A stretch of 64,000 bases of DNA from the NCBI GenBank assembly GCA_022059125.1, contig JAEUWY010000016.1, positions 1,178,001-1,242,000 of the forward strand. Reading direction: 5' to 3'. The stretch's first letter is position 1. The number at the start of each line of letters is the position of its first letter. This DNA comes from Corynespora cassiicola (Eukaryota; Ascomycota; Dothideomycetes; Pleosporales; Corynesporascaceae). Below, in pieces: positions 1-11,036 of this stretch. Position numbers and translations under genes: made by a program. The notes beneath the pieces were generated by a model. The model was given only the letters and a program-made list of their open reading frames with translations, had not been told where the DNA came from and ran no database searches.

Positions 1-399
1 AGCCGGACTAAAGTTAGGCCGCGTCGTCATACGAACGGCAGGTTAGCTCCCCCGAATACGCGTCATGAATCCTTCGCTTCATTGTCATAGCAAACGACGG
101 AACTAAGGCGAAACTTGAAGTTTTGTGATGATTGGTTGGCTTGCATATCGTCAGCTAGGGGCTATACGAGATCTAAACGCATTGGGTAAATCCTGGACAA
201 TTCTGAACGCCCCAGCTATGTACCCAATTGATACGCTAGCGAGACATCTCATTTCAGTTTAGGGTTGCTCTCATGAATGCTCCCAGCCTTTGTTTGCTTA
301 TAACAGACCACCGGCCCTTTTCCAATATCCCGTCTTCTCACCTACTTCGCCATTATTCGATTCCATCTATTTACGAAGTTACTTGTGAATATTGACATT
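1..399. other. Intergenic, no gene seen
   Basis: No supportable coding region, RNA gene or repeat. The last 100 bases or so are presumably the 5' leader and promoter of the dehydrogenase that starts at 400; no clear TATA box was found. Confidence 0.5.
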
Positions 400-1389
400 A
401 TGGCCGCAAAGACTGTTCTCATCACAGGATCGAGTGAGGGAGGTATAGGCCATGCTCTCTGCCTGGAGTTCCAAAAGCGTGGCCTAACAGTTTTTGCTAC
501 TGCACGTTCAGTGAATAAAATGGCCGGTCTTGGAGACCTTCCAAATATACACCTCATCACACTCGATGTCACCTCGCCGGAGTCAGTCGCAGCAGCTGCA
601 AAAGAGGTAGACGTTAGGACTGGGGGAAAGCTGGACTACTTGATCAACAATGCTGGAAATCTGTACTCGATGCCAACTCTCGACGTCAACATTGAAGATG
701 CGAAGGCCATGTTTGAGGTTAATTATTGGGGAGTGCTACGAATGACGCAAGCGTTTTCGGATATGTTGATCGCAGCGAAAGGAACCATTGTGAATGTCGG
801 GTCAGGCGCCGGGGTTTGCCACACACCATTCCAAAGTAAGTACCGCCCATCCAGAACTTTGAATCAAATGAGGCCACATTCCGTTGGATTCCCTTCATGG
901 TACTGGGGAAGAGTCCCGAATAGTCGCGACAAAGGCTTACATGCCCAGGCATGTACAACTCTTCTAAAGCGGCAGTAAACATGCTATCCGAGACTGCCCG
1001 TCTAGAACTCGCTCCCTTGGGCGTAAAGGTTATCACCTTGGTTCTCGGTGCCGTCGAGTCGCACATGTCCAAGAAGCGCACTGAAGAGATACCTGCTACA
1101 TCGTATTATCGTCCTATCAAGCAGCACTTGGATGCGGACCCGGGATGGAATGCCATACCAGTGGAAAAGTTCTCGCGCACGATGGTTGATGATGTACTTG
1201 GTGGAAAGACGGGGAAAATATATGCGGGTGGCGATTCCTTAGCCGTCAAGTGGCTGGTACCGTATATACCAGCATGGTTTTTTGTAAGTGTTACGCCATC
1301 CTGGGATTTGAATGGGATACCTAACAAAACAATAGGACTACTTGATGATCGTTCACGGGAAAGGTCTTGACAAGATGCCTAGATTGTAG
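400..1389 (+). CDS. AYR1: AYR1-like short-chain dehydrogenase/reductase
   Basis: Spliced model 400-835, 949-1283, 1336-1389 (274 aa), with introns of 113 and 52 nt. Seen: an N-terminal Rossmann motif TGSSEGGIG (residues 9-17), NNAG at 83-86, a serine-containing GSGAG near 135-138 and the catalytic YNSSK at 148-152, which is formed exactly across intron 1. This is the order of a classical SDR. The TGxSEGGIG form and the C-terminal hydrophobic stretch followed by GKGLDK are typical of the NADPH-dependent 1-acyl-dihydroxyacetone-phosphate reductase (Ayr1) group, which acts in lipid biosynthesis on ER and lipid-droplet membranes. The start is ATG 400, just before the Rossmann strand; an in-frame GTG at 385 is ignored. 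The second intron is needed: without it the frame runs into unrelated sequence. Substrate is inferred from family resemblance; another SDR activity is possible. Confidence 0.85.
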
Positions 1390-1751
1390 CTTGGTATCCT
1401 GGCCTGTATGATTGAATGATTGGGAATTTTCTTGACTGTTGGAGCCCCTGTATATACGTTGTCTAGAGGATTACTTCTATGTGTTTGTAGATTCGAGTAG
1501 CTGAATAGGTGATCGGTGATAATTTGTTATCCCACATACTCTATAGTGATGAAAATAAACCTTTTCTTCTTATCAAGTATACAAAGTTTATGGCAGACAA
1601 GCTAGTTTCGAGACGGTCGCAATCAACTGAACTTGGAAAATTCAATATGGTAAAAAGCTGACTGAGCGATCTGCCTGGAGATCCAAAAATAGGTGCATCA
1701 CGGGAAATAACGATTAAACTCGCGACCGAAAGTACTCTGATCTTACAACGA
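1390..1751. other. Intergenic between convergent genes
   Basis: 3' flanks of the dehydrogenase (+) and the 415-aa orphan (-). Nothing else recognised. Confidence 0.5.
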
Positions 1752-2999
1752 CTACGAGGCATCGGAATAATACCCACTGTCGACGCGCCTTACCCTCTTC
1801 AGTGGCGCTAGCTCAAGAAAGTAGTCGTTTCCGTCCGAATTTTCCATACAACTATCCTCCTGTGAAGTACTTAGAAGCTTATCCTCATTCTCATTCAGCC
1901 TTGCACCTTTGGTGAAGATTTTCGATTTACTCCGTATAAGTCCTTTGAAGGAGTTGTTTTGCCCCCTCCCGGATGTAGAAAGAGGAACAGTTGCATCTAA
2001 AAAAGCTTTGAGTGTATTGAAAGAGACAGATGATGTGATTGCCGTAGTGATTGAGGTCAATTGTGTGGAAGGTGCGGGATTTGCCTCTGGAGCGAGGAGG
2101 GCGGGATCGATAGTATCAACAATAGCGGTTTCTCTGCCCATGGCTTTCATGTCTTTGCGTGAATTCTCCGAATCCACCTCCATCCCTTCGGGTACATCGG
2201 CTAGTGGCGAAGAAGGAGGAACACTCCTCCTTCTTGTTGCACTGGCAATCAATGCATCCCAAAGATCCTTCTTCTCTGTTTTCTTCCCCGCCGTAGATGT
2301 AGATTCCTTGCAAATTTCTGGCTTTAGAATACCCTCAAAGGTTGTTGGGGCAGGAGAAGACGGCTCCACCACTGTTGTTCTTTCCGATGTCGGGAACCCA
2401 GTAGCTAACGGTGTATGGACGCCAAATCGTTTGCCCCAGCGACATTCGCTAGGGTAATCGCATGTATTCCAGCAATCTTTCGGTTTTTCTTTTTCCGGTT
2501 CTACGATTTGTTCGGACTCAGAAGTGATGCTTGATGAATCTGTTGAGGAAGAGGAGGACGAAGAGAAACATTCATCATCGTAGATCGAGTCCCTTCGCCC
2601 GCTTCTCCTCCATACGCCCCATGTCTTCCAGCCTTGGTAATCAAACTCACTGGCACATGCTCTGTGTCTCTTTATTTTACGCGGCCTAGTAGGCCTCCGC
2701 CAGGATTTAACCGTCGTTGTACCGGCGCAGAAGTTGTGGCCATCTTCTAGACAGCGGCGAGTCACCCCAAGGGCGTATGTACGATGACACTGGTGGCATT
2801 GCCATACCCACTGCAATGGACATGAAGGTAATGGTTCCGAGGTGTCAGGTACTGGATAAGTTCCAATACGCCGCTGAGGAATTGCCTGAGGTGTTACCGG
2901 AGCCCGTGGTGAAAATGGCGAAGGCGGGATCCCGAGGTAGGATGGTTTAAAAGGCTCTGGGTGTATCCGTAGTTGTTTTTTGCTCTTATTTTGGGTCAT
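1752..2999 (-). CDS. Hypothetical fungal protein with N-terminal Cys motif (415 aa)
   Basis: Uninterrupted frame from ATG 2999 to a stop at 1752. Seen: a proline-rich N terminus, then near residues 65-95 a Trp/Cys/His block, WQCHQCHRTY followed by RRC and FCAG, which could bind a metal ion; then a basic stretch RRPTRPRKIKRHR, a run of serines (about 145-160), and a long polar, low-complexity C-terminal half. No transmembrane segment or signal peptide is evident. I do not recognise a named family; the overall plan (short conserved Cys block, disordered remainder) is common among conserved hypothetical proteins of filamentous fungi. It lies convergent to the dehydrogenase. A 5' exon further upstream cannot be excluded because the region 3000-3560 holds a second minus-strand open frame with a donor-like GTATGT near its end. 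Confidence 0.6.
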   Translation of the reverse strand: MTQNKSKKQLRIHPEPFKPSYLGIPPSPFSPRAPVTPQAIPQRRIGTYPVPDTSEPLPSCPLQWVWQCHQCHRTYALGVTRRCLEDGHNFCAGTTTVKSWRRPTRPRKIKRHRACASEFDYQGWKTWGVWRRSGRRDSIYDDECFSSSSSSSTDSSSITSESEQIVEPEKEKPKDCWNTCDYPSECRWGKRFGVHTPLATGFPTSERTTVVEPSSPAPTTFEGILKPEICKESTSTAGKKTEKKDLWDALIASATRRRSVPPSSPLADVPEGMEVDSENSRKDMKAMGRETAIVDTIDPALLAPEANPAPSTQLTSITTAITSSVSFNTLKAFLDATVPLSTSGRGQNNSFKGLIRSKSKIFTKGARLNENEDKLLSTSQEDSCMENSDGNDYFLELAPLKRVRRVDSGYYSDAS

Positions 3000-4033
3000 A
3001 GTGACGCAAAACCTCTGGATGTTTTACTTCAGCAACTTTTGAGGTGAAAGTTATCTCGCGAAGAATGCTGTATACAGGATGTGCCAAATGACTGGTGCAA
3101 AGCCAGCTTTGCTTGTGATGTTTCGACGAAGAAATAAGAAGAATCAGACCCTATTCAGATCCAATAGATTGCCAGTAAGAACTAAAGTGAAGGCATGGAA
3201 TGAATGAAGAACATACCAAAAACTCAGAAGGTGACGGGTTGAATTTATCTTGCCCTTTGTTGGACACCGACGTATCAAAGAAGTTTCCGGACATCTTCCT
3301 TTGTTTTTTGAAAAATGATGGCGTAACTTTACTTCTCAAACGGTTCTTTGTTTCTTTCCATGATTTCGACGCCTCGCGGCTAAATGAAGGTTTCAAGGCT
3401 TCGATTAGGACGTTCTCTTTATTCACGACAGCTATCACGTGCGGTGCTCCACGGACACGCCCAATGTCTATGATACAGTCCAACACGCAAGTTTTTCTAT
3501 TTAATAACCTATATTTGTGCGTGTTGCTAGCTCGGTGTAGCTCTGGAGGTGACGTACGCAATAATGGTATTTTCTGAGAAGTGACAGGACTTTGGATTCA
3601 AGGCTGACTATTGGGAAGTAGTACAAGGCCAGAAAGATTATGTAATAATATAAACAATGTACTAAATTATAGAAGAATTATATAGTTATTGTTTTTGTCG
3701 AGCTTTTTGTAGTAAAAGTCCCAGCTACATTTTAACTAAGAAAAATAACTATTTTTTAGAATTTGTAATGTAAGCAATTATAAGTGTATGAAACATAATG
3801 ACATAATTTTGAAATTAAAACTATTAAACAAAATAATGTAAAGAAATCAAAAAGCTCCTGCTCAAATAAAGGCACTAGGCCACAATCATCCACCCATACA
3901 GTCTTCTGATTACATTCAACTTCGATTTCAGAGGTGATAAGGAAAATAACCAAGACAGCACATATACAAACATGCCATCCCATCCCCAGACGCTCATTTC
4001 CATAACAGTACCCTCATTCGTAGTAGCATACCC
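3000..4033. other. AT-rich intergenic segment
   Basis: From about 3600 to 3880 the sequence is strikingly A/T-rich and TA-rich compared with the surroundings. Overlapping open frames exist on both strands at 3151-3577 but neither is supported by motifs or splice logic. No repeat copy was recognised. Confidence 0.4.
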
Positions 4034-4687
4034 TCATGTTATAAAGGTACCCCAATCGTTTCCCCCTAGACGTGCACTATAGCAATCAGCGCAAAGATTG
4101 GCGCCTTCATCATTTATCCTCAAGCATCGACGTGTCCTTATCTGCTCCTCTGGGGTAGATGCAACTGTGTTCCAGCATAGCCATTTCCAAGTATCCGGGT
4201 TGTTTTGGGCAATGTCCTTGTCAATAACAGCAAGAACGTCCTGGTTGGGGTGTAAAAATGACCCACAGCTGTTCTTACATAAGAAATTGAGATTGACATT
4301 AGTGATGCAATCAGTCGATAATTTTCTATCTCTTGCACAATGCATGCATAAGAAACTGTCGAACGAGAGTGTGCCACCTATGAGTTCGGTCCGGCATCTG
4401 GCATAGTTGGAACAGTACGGGTGAGACAGTGGGACAAATGTGATTCTCTTTTCTGTCTCCTCTTGAGGTGATTGGGCTATGCCTCGCCACTCAGGGAGAC
4501 AACAAAATAGACGTCCTTTGGCCTCGTTCATCTTATCCCAGGCATATTTGTTTTCTCTCTGATGTCTCTCTTTGTCCGGATCTTCTTCATCAACGTCGTC
4601 GAGAAAACATGTTGCCTCAAAGATTCTAGCAGGCCAATTGTATATCGGATTCAATCCTTCTGGGCAGCTTCCATGCGATGCTGGCAT
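4034..4687 (-). CDS. Hypothetical Cys-rich protein (217 aa)
   Basis: Single open frame from ATG 4687 to a stop at 4034. Seen: several spaced cysteine pairs, including YCSNYARC, CMHCARD, CKNSC and, near the C terminus, CADCYSARLGGNDWG, suggesting one or more zinc-binding clusters. The N-terminal 60 residues are acidic (DDVDEEDPDKE). No signal peptide or membrane segment is visible, so this is not an obvious secreted effector. The gene is flanked on both sides by AT-rich, gene-poor DNA. The combination of a long intact frame in AT-rich DNA and regular Cys spacing argues for a real gene; the family is not recognised. An intron could have been missed. Confidence 0.5.
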   Translation of the reverse strand: MPASHGSCPEGLNPIYNWPARIFEATCFLDDVDEEDPDKERHQRENKYAWDKMNEAKGRLFCCLPEWRGIAQSPQEETEKRITFVPLSHPYCSNYARCRTELIGGTLSFDSFLCMHCARDRKLSTDCITNVNLNFLCKNSCGSFLHPNQDVLAVIDKDIAQNNPDTWKWLCWNTVASTPEEQIRTRRCLRINDEGANLCADCYSARLGGNDWGTFIT

Positions 4688-7386
4688 TGTATGATTGTGT
4701 GGACAGGTCCATGTCTCTTCTCCATTCTGTGCCTTGTCAGTTACTGATTGAAGGAATATCAGCTCAAATAACCTTATCCAACCAGAAAGAAAAAATTTTG
4801 CCTCTTCGTGTCACTGTGAATCTGGGGTTTTTTGCTCTGTTCCACCCTTCTCTAGTCTCCCTTTCATCCCAACCAACTAATCCAGAGTTAAGATTGTTTT
4901 GGTTAATTGACATTTTTCTGAATATAGTTTAGATTTAAGTTTCGCGGTTTCCAAGTATGAATGTTTTATCTTGAACACAAATTCGGTGTGTATTAGCCTG
5001 TCTGGGTGGCTTATCACAACAATCAAGGGGTGAAATGTGAATAACAAAGGTTGGCTGAAGAAGTTTATCGTGTAAACCCCTCTAAAATCTTTATATATAA
5101 ACATTGGAGTCATCTTCCGGACTCATTGATATAGTCACTGACCCATGAACTTTAGACTGAGCATTGTGAGTATCCAAGTAGGCATCATTGTCATTCTAAA
5201 TTCGGATATATCTTAACATCGATTCATCAGTGTATTAGACTCTTCGTTTCAAAAATACAGCTCAGTGGGGGAAGACACTATGATCGCCCGTAATCTTTAA
5301 TTAGAATAGATATACTGGCAACTATTACAAGTTTGATTTGACTCAAATTCCTTTAAGTTCCACCGATTTCGCAGTAATTCGTCACAGTATAAGTCGTTTG
5401 TTGACTGTGAGATAGATTTACTCCTAGAAACCGGCGCTTCTAGCCGCTCCATGGTACCGCTCGTAGGAGCTGGCTGATCATTGTTGATAATTGAAACGGA
5501 GCAAACAGCAACTGATTATATGATTGAGCGGTTACATCACTCATGTTTTTAATCTTTTCTATTAGTTTCCAGAAACTGAAGAGAGCCAATGCGGCCTTGT
5601 AGCGTGCACGCGCCACACAAAGGCGTAACACAACTGTGTCAGAAAGTGACACAAAGTCACTTTTATATATTATTATATTTGAGGACTCCAGCAGAGCGAC
5701 GTCAAAGCTGGGAAAGAACAAGTAGCGAACTTGCATAACTTCTATGCAAAAACGTACTCGTCTCCAGGAACTATTCATGGTCGGCCTCACGCGATAGTAA
5801 CAGGCAGGCGACTAACCCTCGTCCGAAATACCGCAAAAGAGGACATTCAATTATCGAAAATCAGAGCGTACAAACTCATTAATCGGTGTAACAGAAGTGC
5901 TTCGATTTACTTGTTCTTAAGTACGAGTCACGACTCCTTCCTGTTGTGTAAGCCCCGTCAAACAACACGAAGAAAAACCCCACAAAGACACGAGCACTTG
6001 GCAAAAGGTGAATCGAGAAATTCATCAAATCTTCATTGCTAACTATTGAACCAAACTCAAGCCCACCTCAGAAACCCGGAAGCTGTGTCGCCAGCAAACC
6101 CGCCGCCCTCCGCAGGCCATGGACCCAAAGATAAGCCTAGGACCGCTACACCACCACTAGCACAACCCACCAGTACCTCCACAAAATACCTCAAACCACA
6201 GCCCCCTCGACTAGCCTGTCCATAGACTAAAGTCTCCATGGGCAAGCGTACCACATAAGCCACCTTACTCTCCCCATGCCAAGCTATTGGCTTGGTACTC
6301 GACACCACACCCAGCCGTATCTCCCCCCCCCCAAGCTCAACGAACCAGTGACACGCCCCGGCGAAGCTCTACATATGGAACGAGATGTAGGGTGGCATGG
6401 CATGGCATGGCATGGCATAGCGACGCACCCTCGATCGCGTCTCGCTATCAATCTCCCTCCCCATCACCCGCCAAGCTCAACCCACACCCACACCCACGCT
6501 CCTCGCTCAGCTCCCTCGCGCGAAACCCCATCATGCCATGCCCGAAACCCCAAATACGCCGCAGACAAGTCCAGCCAGATGGATGGCGCCTTTCAGGAGC
6601 CTGAGATAACGGACGCATCAAGCATAACGCACCTGCGACACTTCCCCTCCCCTCCCCTCCCCTCCGGCAAAACAAAGACACCTCACGCGCTGTGATAAGC
6701 TCTCCCCCCCCGGCTTTGGCACACTCATGACATCATCCCCGCGAGCCACTCCAACTACGCCGATAGGCAAATCTGGGGTACATAGATGGAGCCTGCTGGC
6801 TCCACAGCGCGAGCGGGAAAGGGCGATCTTTACCCGCAGCGCCAGAGATAAGGGAGATGGGAGGGAGAAAAAGGAGGCGTTTGGCGAGATGTGCGTACGT
6901 CCATCGCATATCGAGTCGAGTGGCTGGCTTGGCAGATAAGGGAACGTTTGGGTCGGAGCCAGCTGCGCCAGCAGGATGCGCCTTGTGTCTGACAAGGCGC
7001 GTGGCCCCAGTTTGGAGGGAAGCTTGGCCTGGAGTGCACTTTGTCAGCGGGGGTGCGCGGCAGTGCAGATGGGTTAGAACAGAAGGCGAGTCGTCACGTT
7101 GGCAGCGGGATGGATTGGAATGCGCGTTGCAAATGTCTGAATAGTGGCATTCTGTGTAATATTATATACAGTACAAAAGTCTTAACAAGGAAAATTAGTC
7201 GTGGTGTCGCGCACGCGCAGATGCACCGGTAGCCGCTTCGAATTCAAAGTAATAGTGCAGGACAAGGACCTCTACTGCTTTTGTCCAACCGCCGGAAAAG
7301 ACAGACATTTGGTATCACTAACTCCGTAAATGCTCTAATGAAGACTCCATGAAGGATCCAGACGACGGAATGGGTCGTGCCTTTGT
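4688..7386. other. Gene-poor interval (2.7 kb)
   Basis: Bases 4750-5700 are AT-rich; 6050-7150 is GC-richer and holds only overlapping open frames without motifs. It contains a GGCAT pentanucleotide array at 6394-6418 and polyC runs. The right end is the 3' flank of the ammonium transporter. No gene is supported. Confidence 0.45.
6394..6418. repeat. (GGCAT)5 microsatellite
   Basis: Five exact tandem copies of the pentanucleotide GGCAT. Similar pentamer arrays occur at 44223-44242, 50554-50585 and 51139-51165. Confidence 0.95.
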
Positions 7387-9179
7387 TTACAGGCCGGCCT
7401 TCTCCTGCCCAGCGGCCATCGCATGGCGGTCGCCACCAATGCCAGTGTGAGCAGTTCCATCCTGGCTTCCTCCCTCGCTAGGAGCCTTACCCTCGAGCAT
7501 CTGGCTGTGCTGAGTGATGCCATGTCGTTCACCCTGGGGAATCGAATGATCGACCGAGAGAGGGTCCGACTTGGCAGGAGTCCAAGCAAGGTAATCACGG
7601 CGGACCTCGACGTAGTCGTAAGCGAATTCGCCGAGTTGATCGTCATCCATACCAAGGAGCTCGGCCTCCTCAGACGCGCGGAGGTGAAGGCCGGGCACCT
7701 TGTTGATGGCGAAGGCGAGAATGGCGCTGACGACGAAGGTGTAGGCAGTGCAAGCGACAATGTAGGCAATCTGCATATACATCTGCTTCCAGTTGCGCTC
7801 GATCCAGCCACCAGCGAACAGACCAGTGTTGACACCGTCGAGGCCGATGACATAGGGGGCGCCGAAAAGACCGTTGAAGAAGAGACCCCACATGCCGGCG
7901 ACACCGTGCTCAGCGAACACATCGAGGGAATCATCGATCTTGATCCAAAACTTGACTGTTGCAAAGTTAGTATTAAACTTCGTCGCATATGGATATTCGG
8001 TCCAACATACTCTTGGTAGCAAAGTTGGCAACGATGCCAGTCGTGATGCCGAGAACAACGCTAGCCCACGGAGGGATGAACCCAGAGGCGGGAGTAGCGG
8101 CCACCAAACCGGAAATGGTACCAGAGCACCAACCAACCATCGACCACTTGCGGGCAAGGCGCCAGTCAAGGATAACCCAGGTCATAGCGGCGAACATGGC
8201 AGTGATGTTTGTGTTCCAGCAAGCCATAACGGCGCGGAGATTGGCGCCGAAAGCAGAGCCGCCGTTGAAGCCCAACCATCCAAACCACAGGAAGACGGTA
8301 CCAAGGGTGATGAGGGACACGTTGTGAGGGCGGAAGTTGAGCATCATCTTCTCCTGGCGGCGTCCGAGGACCATCGAGTAGGCGAGGGCGGTCAAACCGG
8401 AGACGATCTCGACAGGGCCTCCACCAGCGTAGTCCAGAACACCCCACTTGAAAGCCCATCCGTTGACGTTCCATACCCAGCATGCAACGGGGCAGTATAC
8501 GATGGTGGCCCAGAGCCAGATGAAGACCATCATGGGAATCATGCGGCCGCGTTCGGCGACACAGCCTACGACGATGGCAGCAGTGACGGAGCAGAATTGC
8601 ATCTAGAAAGGGGTCAGGCTGTGCGGATGCGAATGGGAGTGAGGGATGCCGCATACCTGGTAGAAGGCGTAGAGGAGCTCAGGAATCAGAGGACTGCCGG
8701 GGCTAGGGGCACCCAGAGTCTTCATGAGACCGAACTTGTCGAGGTTACCGATGAAGCCATTGGTGGCGGAGGCGCTGAAGGCGAGCGAGTAGCCCCAGAA
8801 GTACCATTGGAAAGTGATGACGGAGGCGGAGAACATGCAGACCCAGATGAGGGAGAGGGCCGACTTTCTGCGCGCAAGACCAGAGTAGAGGAAAGCCAGA
8901 CCCGGGACCATGACCAAGACCATGGCCGATGCCACGATGATGTAGGCCTGGTCGCCCGGGTTGTACCATTGGTTCAAGTTCTCGCTGTCTAGAGTTTGAA
9001 ACGAGTCAGTCGAGTGCCATTGAGGGTTCTGGGGCGCGTCGTGTGCCAGGTGGAATGTGTCGGGGCAAGCATTCACGTGAAAGGTAGCACGACGAAGGGC
9101 GTCACTCACTCGAGTCTCCACCAATGTCCGTGTTGGTGCCATTGAATTCAGTGGGCGCGCCCACCCACGAGTACGACAT
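7387..9179 (-). CDS. Ammonium transporter, Mep1/Mep3 (MeaA) type
   Basis: Spliced model on the minus strand: 9179-9110, 8988-8657, 8602-8011, 7955-7387 (520 aa; introns 121, 54 and 55 nt, all GT-AG and in phase). It is an Amt/Mep/Rh membrane channel that imports ammonium at the plasma membrane. Seen: the start of TM1 (QAYIIVASAMVLVMVPG), ARRKSA, the signature LDYAGGGPVEIVSG, WFGWLGFNGGSA, SGLVAATPASGFIPPW and DDSLDVFAEHGVAGMWG, plus a hydrophilic cytosolic tail of about 100 residues. The pore twin-histidine pair of bacterial AmtB is here Glu (in PVEIV, eight residues after the Asp of DYAGG) and His (in EHGVAG). Glu at the first site is known for yeast Mep1/Mep3, whereas Mep2 keeps His, so a Mep1/Mep3-like, low-affinity, high-capacity transporter is inferred. 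The upstream region has six GATA-factor sites. Confidence 0.95.
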
Positions 9180-9417
9180 GATGAGGGAGTCGGATGGAAG
9201 TGTCGTGTGCTCGTCCCGGGGTCACAAGTCGTGTACGGGTCCAAGAGGGACCAAGTCAAGAGGGAGGGAGGATTGGAGGAGAAGTGGGCACAGAGAAAGT
9301 AAAAAAGGACGAGTCTGGACTTCCCCGGGGATATAAAAGCTGGTAGGGAGAAACCGGAGCCCTGGACTGGTGGTCACGGCAGCTATGCCGGGGGTCTTTT
9401 AAGTGCCTGAAGCTTCT

Positions 9418-10105
9418 CTTATCAGCCCTTGTCACGGACCATGCTTAAGGCAAAAAGAGACGACCGCGCGCGCACATCACCCACAACCCGCAGCCCACAG
9501 CCGCCGTCGTCGTGGGGTTCGCGTTTGCATCTGGGCTTTGTTCCTTTTTCGACCAGCGGCTGGCCGCAGGGCTGGCGTCACTCGGCGCCGCTGGCAGAGG
9601 CTGTTTGCTCTGGGTCGTGTCTTATCGGGCCCTCAGCGGCAGCCACAGTCATAGCCGTGAGATAGAGGCGATAGACGGCGGCATCTCCACCGGGCGGGCC
9701 ACGTTGCGAGGGCGCTCAGGAGGGGGTCCCTCGCCGGATGGGCGCCAGAGCGACGGCGGCGGCGGCGGCCAGGCGCGAGCAGGCGTGGTGGCATGGGAAT
9801 CTCTGGAGCGGCCCTGGAGCGGCCATGGTGCTGCCACGGTGCACGCGGTTTCACCCAGGGCGGAAAGCTTGGCGGTGTGGGATATGGGTCGCGGATGGGT
9901 CGCGGGCGCGGTGCTGGGGCATTCGTCGTGTAAGGCGAAAACGTACGTCGCTGATAAGCCGCCGCGCTAAGCCGTTTGCGCTCCAGCCGCCGCCTGCAGC
10001 CCTCGAGGCCGACCGCCGCCTCCTCCGACGCCCTTCCACCCGTCGCGCCAAGCTGCCGCTGATTATGCGAATCGTGAACGAATCGCGCCCCTCTGCCCCG
10101 ATAAG
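9418..10105. promoter_or_regulatory. Cluster of GATA-factor (AreA/Gln3-type) sites
   Basis: Six HGATAR matches lie upstream of the ammonium transporter start at 9179: TGATAAG on the minus strand at 9418-9424, CGATAAG (minus) at 9621-9627, AGATAG at 9660-9665, CGATAG at 9669-9674, TGATAAG at 9952-9958 and CGATAAG at 10099-10105. Fungal ammonium permeases are known targets of nitrogen-metabolite regulation through GATA factors. Binding here is inferred. Confidence 0.6.
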
Positions 10106-11000
10106 GCCTGTGACGACAACCTCATCTCGCTCGACCGTCTGTGTGTTGGGCCTTCAACACCTCCCATCCCTCCCAGCCCTCCCATCCCCGGCGCCCTGCT
10201 GAGCTCCAACCCGCGGGATGGCCCTTTTTCGGCCGCCCAATCGCTGCCGGGCCCTGCGGCGCGCCCTGTCCAACACACTCTCGCGCGCTGGACGGTGGAC
10301 GGGTGCCTCTGCCCGGTACCGGTACCGTACCCTCTGTCCATCTTCGGGCGAGCCATGTCACCAAGGCCTTCCATTTCGCCGGCAGCGCCGATGCGCGCAC
10401 TCGGATGCTCGAATCGTCACAGGGCCGCCCATTGCAACGGCGTGTGCGCCATTGCACAACGACGCTACAGATAACCGTGGTAGTCCACTGGCTATGACAT
10501 GCGCGACCGACCCTACTGACCGGACTGCTCGACATGGGCCGCCTGTGTTCCAGAAGCCCTCGCCGGCGTGGGACCCGTCCTCGTCCCTCGATGTGGGTTC
10601 TGTAGGTACATTTTCCCTCCCCATAGTATGCGTGGCATGCAGCGTGGCACGACACCTGCAGGTCAGACGGCCTCCCGTGTCTCCCCGTGTGTCGCCCCGC
10701 GTCGCGTCGCGAGAGCAGGTGAGCTCAGATGTTTTGCCAGCCGGTATCGTCCACTTGTCAGCAGTGTTTACAAGAGCGTGGGGAGTACCGCTTGTATCCA
10801 GGCAACACGGCCGCCCCCCGGCCAATCACGGCCGCACCACCCTGTCGTATTCTCCAATTCTATTTCCGCCCAGCGCACTCCCAATGCGCCATTTACTCGT
10901 CTATCGCACCTCGCCCAACCTTTGTGCAATCTGGAAACGTTACTGAATGTCCCAAGCCGCCGGGCGAACGCCTGTGCGTCCGGCTTCGGCGGCCTCGTGG

Positions 11001-11036
11001 CGGGCAAGACGGGCAAGATGGGCAAGATGAGCAAGT
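11001..11036. repeat. 9-nt tandem repeat (GGGCAAGAY)
   Basis: Four consecutive imperfect copies of GGGCAAGAC / GGGCAAGAT. Confidence 0.85.

Noticed and set aside
3151..3577. Overlapping 136- and 125-codon frames on opposite strands
   Set aside because: Neither shows motifs; they could include a 5' exon of the 415-aa gene, but no acceptor/phase match could be fixed.
7874..8992. 372-codon + strand frame
   Set aside because: Antisense to the ammonium transporter exons; arises from biased codon use there.
10218..10946. 242-codon + strand frame upstream of the ammonium transporter
   Set aside because: No motif; several overlapping frames on both strands in GC-rich DNA.
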